Part shown: piece by piece, positions 26,101-33,567 of the stretch | Layout of the letters: the number at the start of each line of letters is the position of its first letter | Numbering within the stretch: position 1 is the first letter of the stretch | Origin: Bicyclus anynana | Lineage: Eukaryota; Arthropoda; Insecta; Lepidoptera; Nymphalidae | NCBI RefSeq assembly: GCF_947172395.1 | Contig: NC_069087.1 | Span: forward strand, 14,403,107-14,467,106 | Length of the DNA stretch: 64,000 bases | Direction: 5' to 3' | Notes under the pieces: generated by a model | What the model was told of the DNA's origin: nothing | The model's input: the letters and a program-made list of their open reading frames with translations, nothing else | The model's database searches: none | Program-made: the position numbers and the translations under genes

Positions 26101-26919
26101 TAAAAGTGTCATCATCCCTATTCACCAACGTTCAAGACTACAATGTCTGTAGAACTGAAACTTGTTACATAAGTTTATGCTACACTGAATATGGTTGATC
26201 TTTGATCAGGAATTTGATATGGTGTACATTTAATAGTTGCGAAATTTAAATGTACATCTGATCTTGAAAATTTTGATGTGGTCTCCGTAACTCTTGTTTG
26301 ATCATTAAAAGACTGAACTAACAAGAGACTGCTAACGATTGCAATGTGTCAATGTGAATGTTTTCTATCGTTTATTTGTTGTCCCAAATAAACAGTAGAT
26401 GAGGGTGTGTATTCCTTATGTTGGATTTTAGACCTGCACGACTCGGTACCGTCCAAACGTCACCTTAATAACTCCACGGAAGATCAGCGTGGTGTACATC
26501 ACGGACGCAGCAATATGCTGAGTGGGGAGACCCTTTTAGGATCACAACATGCTCTCTCTCTCCGCCTCGTGTTCCTCATTACTGAGGGTTGTGACCTCTG
26601 TCACACATTCACGACTTTTCCGAACGATGTCACGCCATGCGGCGCGGCTTTTCGCGACTTGTAGAGCTTCGTGTACTTTTGTATCGAGTGTGGTGCGGAT
26701 TTGATCTGACCAACGCAATTCACAACACGCTAGTTGTACAGAATTTTAATCATTGTTTTTATTTCTGTAAATGTGTATTCTGAATAAACTTTTCTTTGTT
26801 CGTAACGTGGCTTGTTTGTCCGCAGCGAGGCGGCGAAGGGCGGCGGAGGCGGCGCGCCGGGGGGCGGCGGCGGCGCGGGCGACGGGGCGGGCGCCGAGGA
26901 CGGCGAGGCGCCGCACTGA
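3237..26919 (+). CDS. BTB/POZ transcription factor, BEN-domain isoform (8 coding exons)
   Basis: Exons: 3237-3437, 11183-11368, 12727-13225, 13293-13349, 20868-20995, 21475-21797, 23964-24092 and 26826-26919. Phases match at every junction and give 1617 nt, 538 residues. Residues about 9-122 are a BTB domain of the insect ttk/lola class (QQFCLRWNNFQANI, HKVVLSACSPYFKELF, then MYVGQVNIAQAQLSAFL). A Ser/Asp/Glu-rich linker follows. Residues about 366-462 are a BEN domain (LFSPMELATCSVTGQR, RRVHALISYVSRHFPDVEVS, KQVLAYKCKENCAAL). The tail is Pro- and Gly-rich and ends GEAPH. BTB mediates dimerisation and BEN binds DNA or chromatin partners, so a nuclear regulator is likely. NACC-type proteins pair the same domains. 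I do not recognise the specific orthologue. Exon 20868-20995 has the weakest support: only phase, splice sites and a clean open frame. Intron 1 is 7.7 kb. Confidence 0.78.
4119..4243. mobile_element. MITE copy related to the METTL5-intron element
   Basis: One end reads TGTGTGCTATTGCATGGTGCAGG. The other reads CACCAGCACCATGCTACAG in reverse orientation. The internal motif TTTCAAGAGTGAAA matches the element at 34092-34211. It is a diverged non-autonomous DNA element of about 125 bp. The superfamily is not determined. Confidence 0.6.
6756..6895. mobile_element. MITE with GTGAAG(A/C)GAAATAGACAAA terminal repeats
   Basis: The left end is GTGAAGAGAAATAGACAAA and the right end TTTGTCTATTTCGCTTCAC is its reverse complement apart from one base. 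The interior GTTGTCCCAGTCCCA occurs inverted in a second copy at about 12247-12366. The element is about 140 bp and non-coding. A partial tandem duplicate of its left end lies at 6664-6715. Confidence 0.72.
8095..8162. repeat. Imperfect inverted repeat, 29-30 nt arms
   Basis: The arms at 8095-8124 and 8134-8162 share TAATAATTACAATTT and its reverse complement around a 9-base loop. This is probably a foldback relic inside BTB intron 1. Confidence 0.75.
10281..11008. mobile_element. TIR element of about 728 bp with a nested LTR-like segment
   Basis: The left end is CAGGGTGTCCCGTA. The right end TACGGAACACTCTG is its reverse complement at 12 of 14 positions. Both ends are flanked by TA, consistent with a Tc1/mariner-like target duplication. 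Inside (about 10320-10665, minus sense) lies a segment that also occurs at 24640-24860 and 58140-58490. No transposase frame survives. Confidence 0.6.
11181..11580 (+). repeat. Exact 200-bp tandem duplication of BTB exon 2 with its splice sites
   Basis: Two copies (11181-11380 and 11381-11580) differ at only a few bases, such as CCTCACCCG versus CCTCGCCCG and GTACGTAACG versus GTACGTTACG. Each holds the whole 186-nt exon, the AG acceptor and a GTACGT donor. Copy 1 has a proper pyrimidine tract (TTTTTCCTTCCAG). Copy 2 has only 14 bases between the copy-1 donor and its own acceptor, with no pyrimidine tract. Reading through from copy 1 hits a stop shortly after the junction (CGA TAA). A working mRNA must therefore contain one copy only. 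Confidence 0.95.
11700..11966 (-). mobile_element. 5'-truncated R1-like LINE with 13-bp target-site duplication
   Basis: The 13-mer TGTCGCGTGGGTT occurs at 11700-11712 and again at 11954-11966. Between them the sequence starts with a poly-T run, so the insert is a retroposon in minus orientation with a poly-A tail. Its minus strand encodes a short C-terminal remnant (METKDKWEAIRFYLEGI-like, beginning MLETKDKWEA) ending in TAG, as in R1/jockey-like second ORFs. It lies in BTB intron 2. The intact duplication suggests a fairly young insertion. Confidence 0.8.
12021..12067. repeat. Perfect 19-bp inverted repeat
   Basis: Arms GGCTCTAAAGAAGTTTTAC (12021-12039) and its exact reverse complement (12049-12067) flank a 9-base loop. 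The AAAGAAGTTTTACTT motif and the following GATTATACTTTTCGTAACGC recur near 41600-41710 beside ALDH7A1 exon 3, so this is the end of a dispersed element. Confidence 0.85.
12247..12366. mobile_element. Second copy of the GTGAAGAGAAA MITE, inverted
   Basis: The ends are ACGAGAAAAAGACTAA and TTAGTCTTTTCTCTTCACGA. The internal TGGGACTGGGACAAC is the reverse complement of the interior of the 6756-6895 copy. It sits in BTB intron 2. Confidence 0.65.
14057..14364 (+). CDS. Alternative terminal exon of the BTB gene: two C2H2 zinc fingers
   Basis: This exon is preceded by an AG acceptor (GTTGTTGGCAG) and enters in the same phase as exon 20868-20995, so exon 13293-13349 can splice to either. It encodes a Gly-rich stretch and two C2H2 fingers (CAQCGRRYSNASNLRQHVRLIH and CATCGRCFKTPLYLRRHTLAQH, read with spacing C-x2-C-x12-H). 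A proline-rich tail follows and the frame stops at TAG 14362-14364. With the four shared exons it gives a 416-residue BTB-ZF protein. Shared BTB exons spliced to alternative DNA-binding ends are the known design of lola, tramtrack, broad and mod(mdg4). The exon is extremely GC-rich, unlike the flanking DNA. Confidence 0.75.
15375..15480 (+). mobile_element. RTE-like LINE 3' end, degenerate
   Basis: The sequence resembles the C-terminal end of RTE-type LINE frames, read with breaks as GWM...AAQGR..W.SIQKA. It is the same region as the better-kept copy at 40532-40735, including the typical GGACGTYCTCAGCTGAT end. Confidence 0.6.
16349..16539. mobile_element. hAT-type MITE with 8-bp target-site duplication
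   Basis: The element at 16357-16531 (175 bp) has ends CAGCGCCGGACCG and CGGTCCGGCCCTG, which match as inverted repeats at 12 of 13 positions. It is flanked by perfect 8-bp direct repeats CTTATGTC (16349-16356 and 16532-16539). Eight-base duplications and CAG-type ends are hAT hallmarks. A second copy is at 43527-43742. Confidence 0.9.
18689..18866. repeat. Spaced 15-bp perfect inverted repeat
   Basis: AAATTGCGTATTGTA at 18689-18703 is the exact reverse complement of 18852-18866. It probably marks a MITE relic. Confidence 0.6.
19334..19681. mobile_element. MITE with about 50-bp GC-rich terminal inverted repeats
   Basis: The left arm starts AAGGTTTCGCCACACAACGG. The right arm ends CCGCTGTGTGACGAAATCTT, its imperfect reverse complement, and similarity extends over about 50 bases through GGACGGCGTCGCGAC. 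The interior is AT-rich and non-coding. Confidence 0.8.
19978..20165. mobile_element. Foldback MITE with about 70-bp arms
   Basis: The left arm begins AGCCATGTGGCACGGTGATT. The right arm, reverse complemented, begins AGCCATGTGGTACGTCGATT. Similarity holds for about 70 bases through ACAAACGCTAACGC and AAAATGTATG. The total is 188 bp, so nearly the whole element can fold into one hairpin. Confidence 0.85.
21026..21452 (+). repeat. Two adjacent copies of a widespread lepidopteran repeat
   Basis: Both contain GCGGACGCCC near the start. The second (about 21240-21452) has the familiar run AAAAAGTAGCCTATGTGTTAA then TTTCGCGTTTATAAT at its end. Related copies lie at about 9388-9640, 25885-26097, 41360-41540, 42600-42720 and 47245-47415. 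They are transposon relics whose class cannot be fixed by eye. This pair ends just before the acceptor of the BEN exon. Confidence 0.7.
21475..21797 (+). CDS. BEN-domain exon of the BTB gene
   Basis: The exon has acceptor GTCGTGTCAG and donor CCAG|GTGACA, with 107 complete codons. It opens IKLGEGVEIREELLRGVKW and carries the BEN core, a helical segment with the signature CSVTGQR and the later SYVSRHFPDVEVSRIK. It enters at phase 0, so it cannot follow exon 13293-13349 (phase 1) directly. Exon 20868-20995 (enters phase 1, exits phase 0) is the bridge that restores the frame. It is one of the clearest protein-coding islands in the locus. Confidence 0.85.
21855..21992 (+). mobile_element. Internally deleted tRNA-derived SINE
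   Basis: It shares TCGAATCCGGTCCGGGGCAT, the following TTTTCAGTTGTGTGCATTTT and the 3' end AGCTCAGCAG...ATATGGGTTGATA with the full copies at 57191-57495 and 61019-61320, but lacks the middle. It lies 58 bases after the BEN exon donor. Confidence 0.75.
22058..22362. mobile_element. MITE, about 305 bp, TAAGGCTG... ends
   Basis: The left end is TAAGGCTGCCTATCCACCAG. The right end GCTCTGCGGACAGCAAGCCTTA is its diverged reverse complement. The interior is GC-rich with several GCGGAG repeats and no coding potential. Confidence 0.6.
22363..23963 (+). other. BTB intron between the BEN exon and the repeated exon
   Basis: Nothing coding is supported. It contains a CA/CATA-rich low-complexity stretch (about 22470-22620), dispersed relics starting TATACTAATATTATAAAGAGG at about 22664-22845 and 23475-23640, and a (GATT)n microsatellite at about 23131-23161. 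Confidence 0.6.
23961..24299 (+). repeat. 150-bp tandem exon duplication (two full copies and one fused partial)
   Basis: Copies begin at 23961, 24111 and 24261, exactly 150 bp apart. Each full unit is a 129-nt exon, a GTGAGTGT donor and a CCAACTGTTGCAG acceptor, so the would-be intron is 21 bp, too short to splice. Copy 1 differs from copy 2 at a few positions (AGCAACTACC versus AGCCACTACC; CTGTTTCAG versus CTGTTGCAG). The third copy matches for about 38 bases and then continues into unrelated sequence that stays open for about 27 more codons to a TGA. Reading past any donor meets TAG TGA at once. Confidence 0.93.
24300..26825 (+). other. BTB intron before the last coding exon
   Basis: It holds the open tail of the third exon copy (to about 24384), a minus-sense copy of the LTR-like repeat (about 24640-24860), a widespread lepidopteran repeat (about 25885-26097) and another dispersed fragment (about 26510-26680, similar to about 61460-61600). 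The acceptor of the last exon is TTTGTCCGCAG. Confidence 0.6.
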
Positions 26920-29900
26920 TGCGCGCACACATTTCCGCAATCTTGTTATTTTTTACCAAAAAGAAAGTACCGACGCCCGCCGCCGCCGCGCGCCGTCGGC
27001 GGGACAGAGATTTATTTAGCGGCGGCGGCTCGCGGGCCGAAAGATTCGTATTTATTTAGGTGATATTTTTGTATTGGCTACGATAAGGTTGAATCGTCGC
27101 GGGCCGCGGAACGCGTTCGAAGCTCTAGCAATAATTTATCAGGTTCCTAAGACATGTTTTGTAGTTAGGTTCTATTTGCACGAATTTTCGCGAAACACTG
27201 CCGCTTTTACTTCTACGAATCCCTATTTCCTTCTATATTAGTGAAATCGCTTCCTTCGTTACGTTTGTTACGATGATAGTCATTCTCCTTCGTTACGTTT
27301 TAAAATTTGTATATGAGGCATTTAAGTGCTGTTCGAGGGACCGTTGCAATCGCACGTGGATATATCAAAATGGCATAATTTTTAGAGCTAAAGTAGAGAA
27401 TATTATATTAGTCATTTCGTTTTATAGATATAATGTAAAAGAGAATTTATTTTGGAGTGCGTCGAGTCGGTATAATGAAAAGTCTTCGGTGAGCTGTGAT
27501 CGTGATGGTTATAAAGGAGTCATATTTTTAAATATTTTTAAGAGTTATAGTAATTGTAGCTTGTGTACAGACAGACGGGGTCTGTGGGAACATGTCAATT
27601 GTGGCGACGCCGCAGGTGGCTGCGGGCACATCTGCGCAGGGACGTATGTATCATATCATCTAAGCAATAACTATTATTTGATATAAAAAAAGTAATAAAG
27701 AATTTTTAATTTTTAAATACTATTTTAACCGTGTTGTTATAAAAGTAGTTAGTAAATAACTGAATTCTCTAAAGTCCATGATCATTTATACTGTTCTTTT
27801 GAACGATGATCTAATCCTCATAATAATTACTCGTCACATATGAAACTTCATATCAATGTTATTTTACGAAAATTTGTACTATTTTAGTCGTGTTTATCTT
27901 ATTATATAGGGACGAGCAGATATTCACAACCGGCGACTCAAACCCGACCTGTTTTTGATAATACTCGCTTATATTTGAGAAGATTTGTAAGTAAGATGGC
28001 CGCGTAGTAACCAATTAGGGGTTGAGTGCAAGAATCCTTCATTCTACAAGACTGGTCTAATCCAAGAAGTCTTGGCTTAAATGATGTTTACTCACTTCTG
28101 GAAAAAGGCTTTTGCTAAGTTGGAGGAAAAAGGGGAATATTGGCCGTTTCAAATGGTTACTATTCTTTATCAAAAAAAAAGTTACCCCTAATAAGTTAGC
28201 ACGTTACCATTTTGCACCATCGTCAAGCGAATTAACTTGTTAAGTAGAAAACTATTTGGTAACAAATCTAATCTCTCATTTTAGTCTCGAACGGAACAAA
28301 TACTCACGATATCTGCTTGTCGCCCGGTCGTGCACGTGGGTGCGTAGCGCTGTTATCACATAAGTTGCAGTTACCAGAGCGGTGTTCCTTAACATACCGA
28401 GTTAATGTGTTACGATGCCAACTGGATGTCTTTAATGCTCAATTTTTGCCAAATTTTACTTGCCGAAAGTCTTGTCTATATAATTTGTTGTGTAACGCTT
28501 TATCTAAACGCCATTCCGCCCTATTCTCCTCGTGATCTCAGAGGACAGATGGCTCGACAGATTTTGCTCAATGATAAGCGTTATTATTCCTTCGGATTCT
28601 GTTCGTGCGTCCGCTTAGAGGTTGAGGGATCGGCCCGATCAAATTTATATATCATTAGAAAATTTTTTAAATAAAAAAAAAAATTTAAAAAGTAATTGTA
28701 ATATTTAGAGTGAAAAAGAGGTTTATCGAGAATTGTTAAGTATAAATACTTATTGTGACGTATGCTCGAGATGCAATATGTTAATTTAGTGCCAAATGAT
28801 AAGTTAACTCGTAGCAATATTGTCGTAACCTAATGCTCTTGTAATTTCTCGCGTAGTGTTAATGACCTATGAGGTTAAAAGGTTTCTTTTACAAGACTAT
28901 AATAATATATTTATACAGGGAAAGAGTTAGGGATGTACGGTTCGGATATAAGAATGTTGTTGCGGTAATAATACTCATTGTGGCAGGGTGTAAAAATAAA
29001 GGGACGTGTTGGCGCCAGCGGGCCTTTTGTACCTGGAACAGATGCAACCAACGTTTCTTTGTGTTTGAAGTTCGATGTACCTACCGGTTATGATCATAGT
29101 AAGAATCTTAGGTATATGTGATGGAGTTTTGTGTTACCTCATTCAATTAACACATATCACAAGTTTTATTTTAATTTTCTTGATAATTATCATCATTTAT
29201 ATGAGTATAGAAAGATGTACACTTATTAAATAAACATGGGGAATTTGGTGTATAAGCTAAATGAATTTAAATGTTACGTTTAGGAATGTAGCTGGTCCAC
29301 GCTATAGGTATACCTATATGTTTTTTTTATTTATACAATTATGATGTATTTTCTTTGAAAGGATTTATATTTGCCTTAAAACGGTTTTATATCTAGAATC
29401 TATTTTCTAAAAGACTGGAACATTGGTTGGATCTTTTCAGCTTTCAGGTTCGAGTTGTTATTTAAGTTATCACACGCTAATCACAATCGCCAAACACGCC
29501 ACCGACAGGGTAGTTTTATTAATTAGTGTTCTCTTTGCTTCCACTTGATTATTTTTACACTCTGTTTTAAAAAAGCACTGAATGAGCAATGGAACAGAGA
29601 ATTTATTTACTCCAATAAGTCTTTTTTTTATTATTAATTATTTATAATTATAATATTTTTTTTTATACTAAACATATACATTATTTTGCATTTTATGATT
29701 GTAAATGGCAGCTGTCCATGTTTTGCGGTGAATGATAAAATCACTCACTGTTTTATTAGTGTTTCATAAATTAATTAGAAACGAAACATCGAACATGACA
29801 CAATGGGCACAAATATTAGAAAAAAAAAAATCTATGGCTTACTTTTGCTTGCAATACGTAATATTTAGAATGTGATCGTTCCGAGTTTATCGGGATATAC

Positions 29901-32284
29901 TCGTATGTGGAGCCCTTGTTAACAAATCTATATATATTTATTAGATATATTTTCACTGAGCAATACAACTTTTAAAATTATCTATATATTTAAGAAGAAC
30001 AACATCGATGCCACTGTTCCGCGGGGAACAGTGTTGTGCCAAAATTAAGTGCTAGTCTTTAAAAAAAAATGTTGTTATCATTTTCAGATTTTTATTTAGT
30101 CCAGAATGTGTTTGTTCCTGTGCTGTGAAAGTAATATTTTCCGACAAATCAACACTCGCGTGTGATGGACGATTGGATAATATAGTTGTTTTTTTTTTCA
30201 ATTAGTTTTTAGGACATAATTATGTAGTTCACGTTATACCTATTATACACTAATCTACTACAATTTATATTACGTGAAAGTTGGGAAGCAACTATATTGT
30301 CTGATAGGGGGCGTATAGGTCGACAACATCACAGGGTTTGTCGTTATAAAAATTATTTAATTATTATTATAAGAAATAATAATGAAATATTGTTGCGTAA
30401 ACGCGCAAAAGTGAAACTTCTTTAGTTCATTTTCATATACCTTTATTAATGCTGAAATTAAGGGCAAGTCGACATGGCATGGGGTTACCAGTTTACCTGT
30501 TTCTGGGTTAGTGACATTTTTTAAATATTTTTTTAGATTTTTAGCATGCAAGTGCATGTTACCATATTTTTATTTTTTCATGCTATTATATGAATTTACA
30601 TTTTATTTTAAATAAATTTTGTTATGGAATTATTTTGACGTGCAAATATTATTATAGCTGTAGTAAAAATACACGCAATATTAAATACAGAGACAAATAT
30701 TTATACAACTAAATACGGTGTAGAGATATTTAAACGAATATTTTGATTTTATCTACTCTTTGTCTGAGGAAGTTTCACTTGAGGATATAATATAATATGT
30801 TAGAAGTTGTGAGGTGATTTGTATATTACTTGGGTTCTAATTCTATTTACTGTGGTCCATAATATCGTATAGTCAGTTGTCGTCCTATAGTGAAATTGTG
30901 ATTCGAGTCATAAATGTAATTATAATATGATGAGTTGTGTTGATTTGTTGCTATATTTATAGTATTTATATTGATGATAATGCACACGATAATTTAGCTT
31001 TGAGCTCGTGCAATATTATTCCAAATTGTTTATAGGGAAAAAACTGTTATGATAATTTCTAAATTGTTATATAAATATTTTTGTAATTATAAAAGACATA
31101 GGCAACTTGAATTCTATTTTTGTTGTGCATTTATTCTCAAATTTTATCATTACATCTCCCACAAACCCATTGTGGACTGTAATGTCTGCGCCTGTGGAAC
31201 TTATTGTTAAGCTGCGGTAGACGGTTTGTTTTATATATCGCCGATATTATGAGTCAATCCTAGTAATGTTAATTCTCCTTAATTTAGAATAATTTTACAG
31301 TAAACCAATTACATTTGCTCAACCAATATGCGACACTAACTGCAATATAGACAGAAGTAATTTTTGTATTGTCCTTTTTATATCGTTATTTATATAATAA
31401 TTCAGTTTAATTAATTTGTGAGTTGTGGCAGCGCATGTTATAGTCTTACGTTTATTCTAAATAGAGGCCAAATGTTGACTTGCTTATGTGAGACTGTTTT
31501 GCCAAGAATCAGAAAGTATATTACCTACATTGTTTTAAAATAAATGCTTTTATATAAAATAAGAGTATTTTATTTATCTATTCCCGCTTTCTTTGTTTTT
31601 TAAATTTTAATCCCTTTGAGACAAAACGCTGTGTTGTTTGAAGGTCAAAAAATATATTACTTCAAGTTTTAGGTGGACGTAGTAGTTTAAACAAATTAAA
31701 CGATTTTAAGGTCTTTATTCAAGTTGGAGCAAGGACGTTGTTGGTGCTGGGTAATGGGTTTTGTCAAGACTGGTATACGCGTTACACCCAAAGAGTAAAT
31801 AAATTTATAGGGTACTCAGGTACAGGAACTCAGATACCACACTCTGAATTTTTGAATTTGCCGCACTTTCTCATTTTTACCTTTCATTTGCCAGACTTTA
31901 TTTAATTTCTAAATCATGTATTTTTAATTTGCCCCAGGTGATTTCTGTTTTTACTTTCGGTAGCCAAACTATAACAATATCACAAACATAGATTTACGAG
32001 TCGGTACAAGTAGCTAAATCACGAATATGTAGTCTGTGCTGTGGATTCCAATCTCAAAAACTTAGAACCTAGAGCCAAAAAGCCAGGTATTAAAAAACGT
32101 GTGGGATTGACAACGTCAAACGTGAAGTTGTCAAGTGGTTGTCATTGTCAATGTCAAAGTAATTTTATTTACAAACTGTCCTGTGCTAGCACATTTATTA
32201 TTTTACGTTTACAAAAATTATTATTTTAATTTTCAGTCGTTTTGCATGATTAATTTTAATTTCCAGCTATTACATAATTATTAG
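26920..32284 (+). other. Probable long 3' UTR of the BTB gene, then the SOSS-C promoter region
   Basis: No coding exon can be supported across 5.3 kb after the GEAPH stop. Open frames here (for example 27273-27686) look like chance. A long AT-rich 3' UTR is usual for regulatory BTB genes; AATAAA near 31541 is a candidate end, with several earlier ones possible. The interval also holds a TIR element (about 27909-28326), a 22-bp palindrome (30012-30033) and, from about 32100, TGTCA motifs ahead of SOSS-C. The UTR extent is inference. Confidence 0.4.
27909..28326. mobile_element. TIR element of about 415 bp in the BTB 3' region
   Basis: The left end GGGACGAGCAGATATTCAC and the right end TCACGATATCTGCTTGTCGCCC are imperfect inverted repeats of about 19 bases. 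The interior is non-coding. Confidence 0.55.
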
Positions 32285-33567
32285 ATGGCGTTTCCCCAAC
32301 CAAACGCACAGAGAGGTTAGTTCCAAATCTATTAGATTGGAGAATAGAGTTCATTGACCTAAAATGTACATAGTACATCTATAGATTAAAAAAAATATAT
32401 ATTAAAAATTAAACATGACAATATTGGTGATAACCTTTTAAATTAATAAATTGAGGTGTTTTTTATTAATATCCCTCAGGAACTCTTTCATTTTGGATTA
32501 AGTATAGTGTTTCCAAAAATCAAAGAGTGTTTATGCCAATGTGTGGTTAAGCCAGAAATGGTAACAAATACAACTTGCACTTTAGTAATAGTAGAGTTAA
32601 TTGTTTTTGTATTGTAGAGTTGACAAACAGAAAGATATTAGAAGAATTGCAACTAAAGAAGCAGATGCTATTGAAGCAAGGAGCCGTGGCCCCGCTCACC
32701 GCCACCACAATCTCACTAACTCAGCCGAGCCCCGTCAGCCAGCTGCCTATGTGCTCCATACCACCACTCTCAGCAACAGCGGTATTGTTATCAACATCAT
32801 TATTAGCCTATAGCCCACTAATCCAGACCTCCAATCCTTTTGGACAGGGTATTGTCAAGAAATTCCTTAACCCTATGCCCATTGGTCACAAGTCCAGAGC
32901 TCTGCTCAGAGTTTTTTCTCTCTGGTACACAATGGACCTGACACCTGCACAGTGAATCCATGGCATGCTAAGATATTCATCTCTCTCTATTCTGTTTTTA
33001 TTATTTGTTATAATTTACTACAGTTATTTCCAATAAAGGCCTAATTTTAAAGGTATTTAATAAACAACATAAAATCTTAGTATTCAATGCTCCAGGAAAT
33101 CTCCAGGCCAGGATTTGTGATTTGTTTTATAATAACCTGCTGAACTTAGATTATAAATATTTTACCAATTTGAATCGTTTTGCATGTTAAAGTTATGAGT
33201 AAACTTGTGTAGCATACGACCAGTGACTTATAAAGAGGAATATCAACTAATGGTGGCAGAGTTGTTCTAGACCAATCACTATCCATCGGACCCACTCCTG
33301 CATGCTTAAGAAAAAACAAGGCAAATCTTCTTTGTAAAATATGAATCTGACTGCCAACTAAGTTAGAAAATTACATGATGAAGAAGAAAATAATAATAAA
33401 ATCTGTTATAGGGATTTCCACAACTACCTGAAGCAAACATTGTGAACACAAGTCACAGAGCTGCATTGCAACACGCGACTGCAACATCTTGTGGCTTCTT
33501 CGTCTCCCAAGACTCTTCATTTGGCAACCAGATACTTCCAGTTCTGCCCAGATTTGACAATAAGTGA
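32285..33567 (+). CDS. INIP: SOSS complex subunit C (INIP/SOSS-C homologue), 3 exons
   Basis: Exons 32285-32315, 32618-32781 and 33412-33567 chain in phase and give 116 residues, close to the 104 of the human protein. Matching segments are the N-terminal helix RKILEELQLKKQML, the RAALQHATATSCGFFVSQDS block and the C-terminus FGNQILPVLPRFD, the best-conserved part of the family. SOSS-C is a small subunit of the complex built on single-strand DNA-binding protein hSSB1/2 and an Integrator-3-type scaffold, acting in the nucleus in DNA damage response. The start is a 10-codon first exon (MAFPQPNAQR) that fits the short N-terminus of the family. The donor of exon 2 (GCG|GTATTG) is weak but the only one that keeps the frame. 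Its stop codon overlaps the METTL5 start. Confidence 0.88.

Noticed and set aside
26407..26664. 85-codon frame before the last BTB exon
   Set aside because: It overlaps a dispersed repeat fragment that recurs at about 61460-61600, so it is repeat-derived.
27273..27686. 137-codon plus-strand frame after the BTB stop
   Set aside because: No domain, low-complexity residues and position inside the presumed 3' UTR suggest a chance frame.
30357..30557. Minus-strand 66-codon frame (MHLHAKNLKKYLKNVTNPET...)
   Set aside because: No family was recognised and no exon partner found; it probably occurs by chance or is a repeat remnant in the BTB 3' region.
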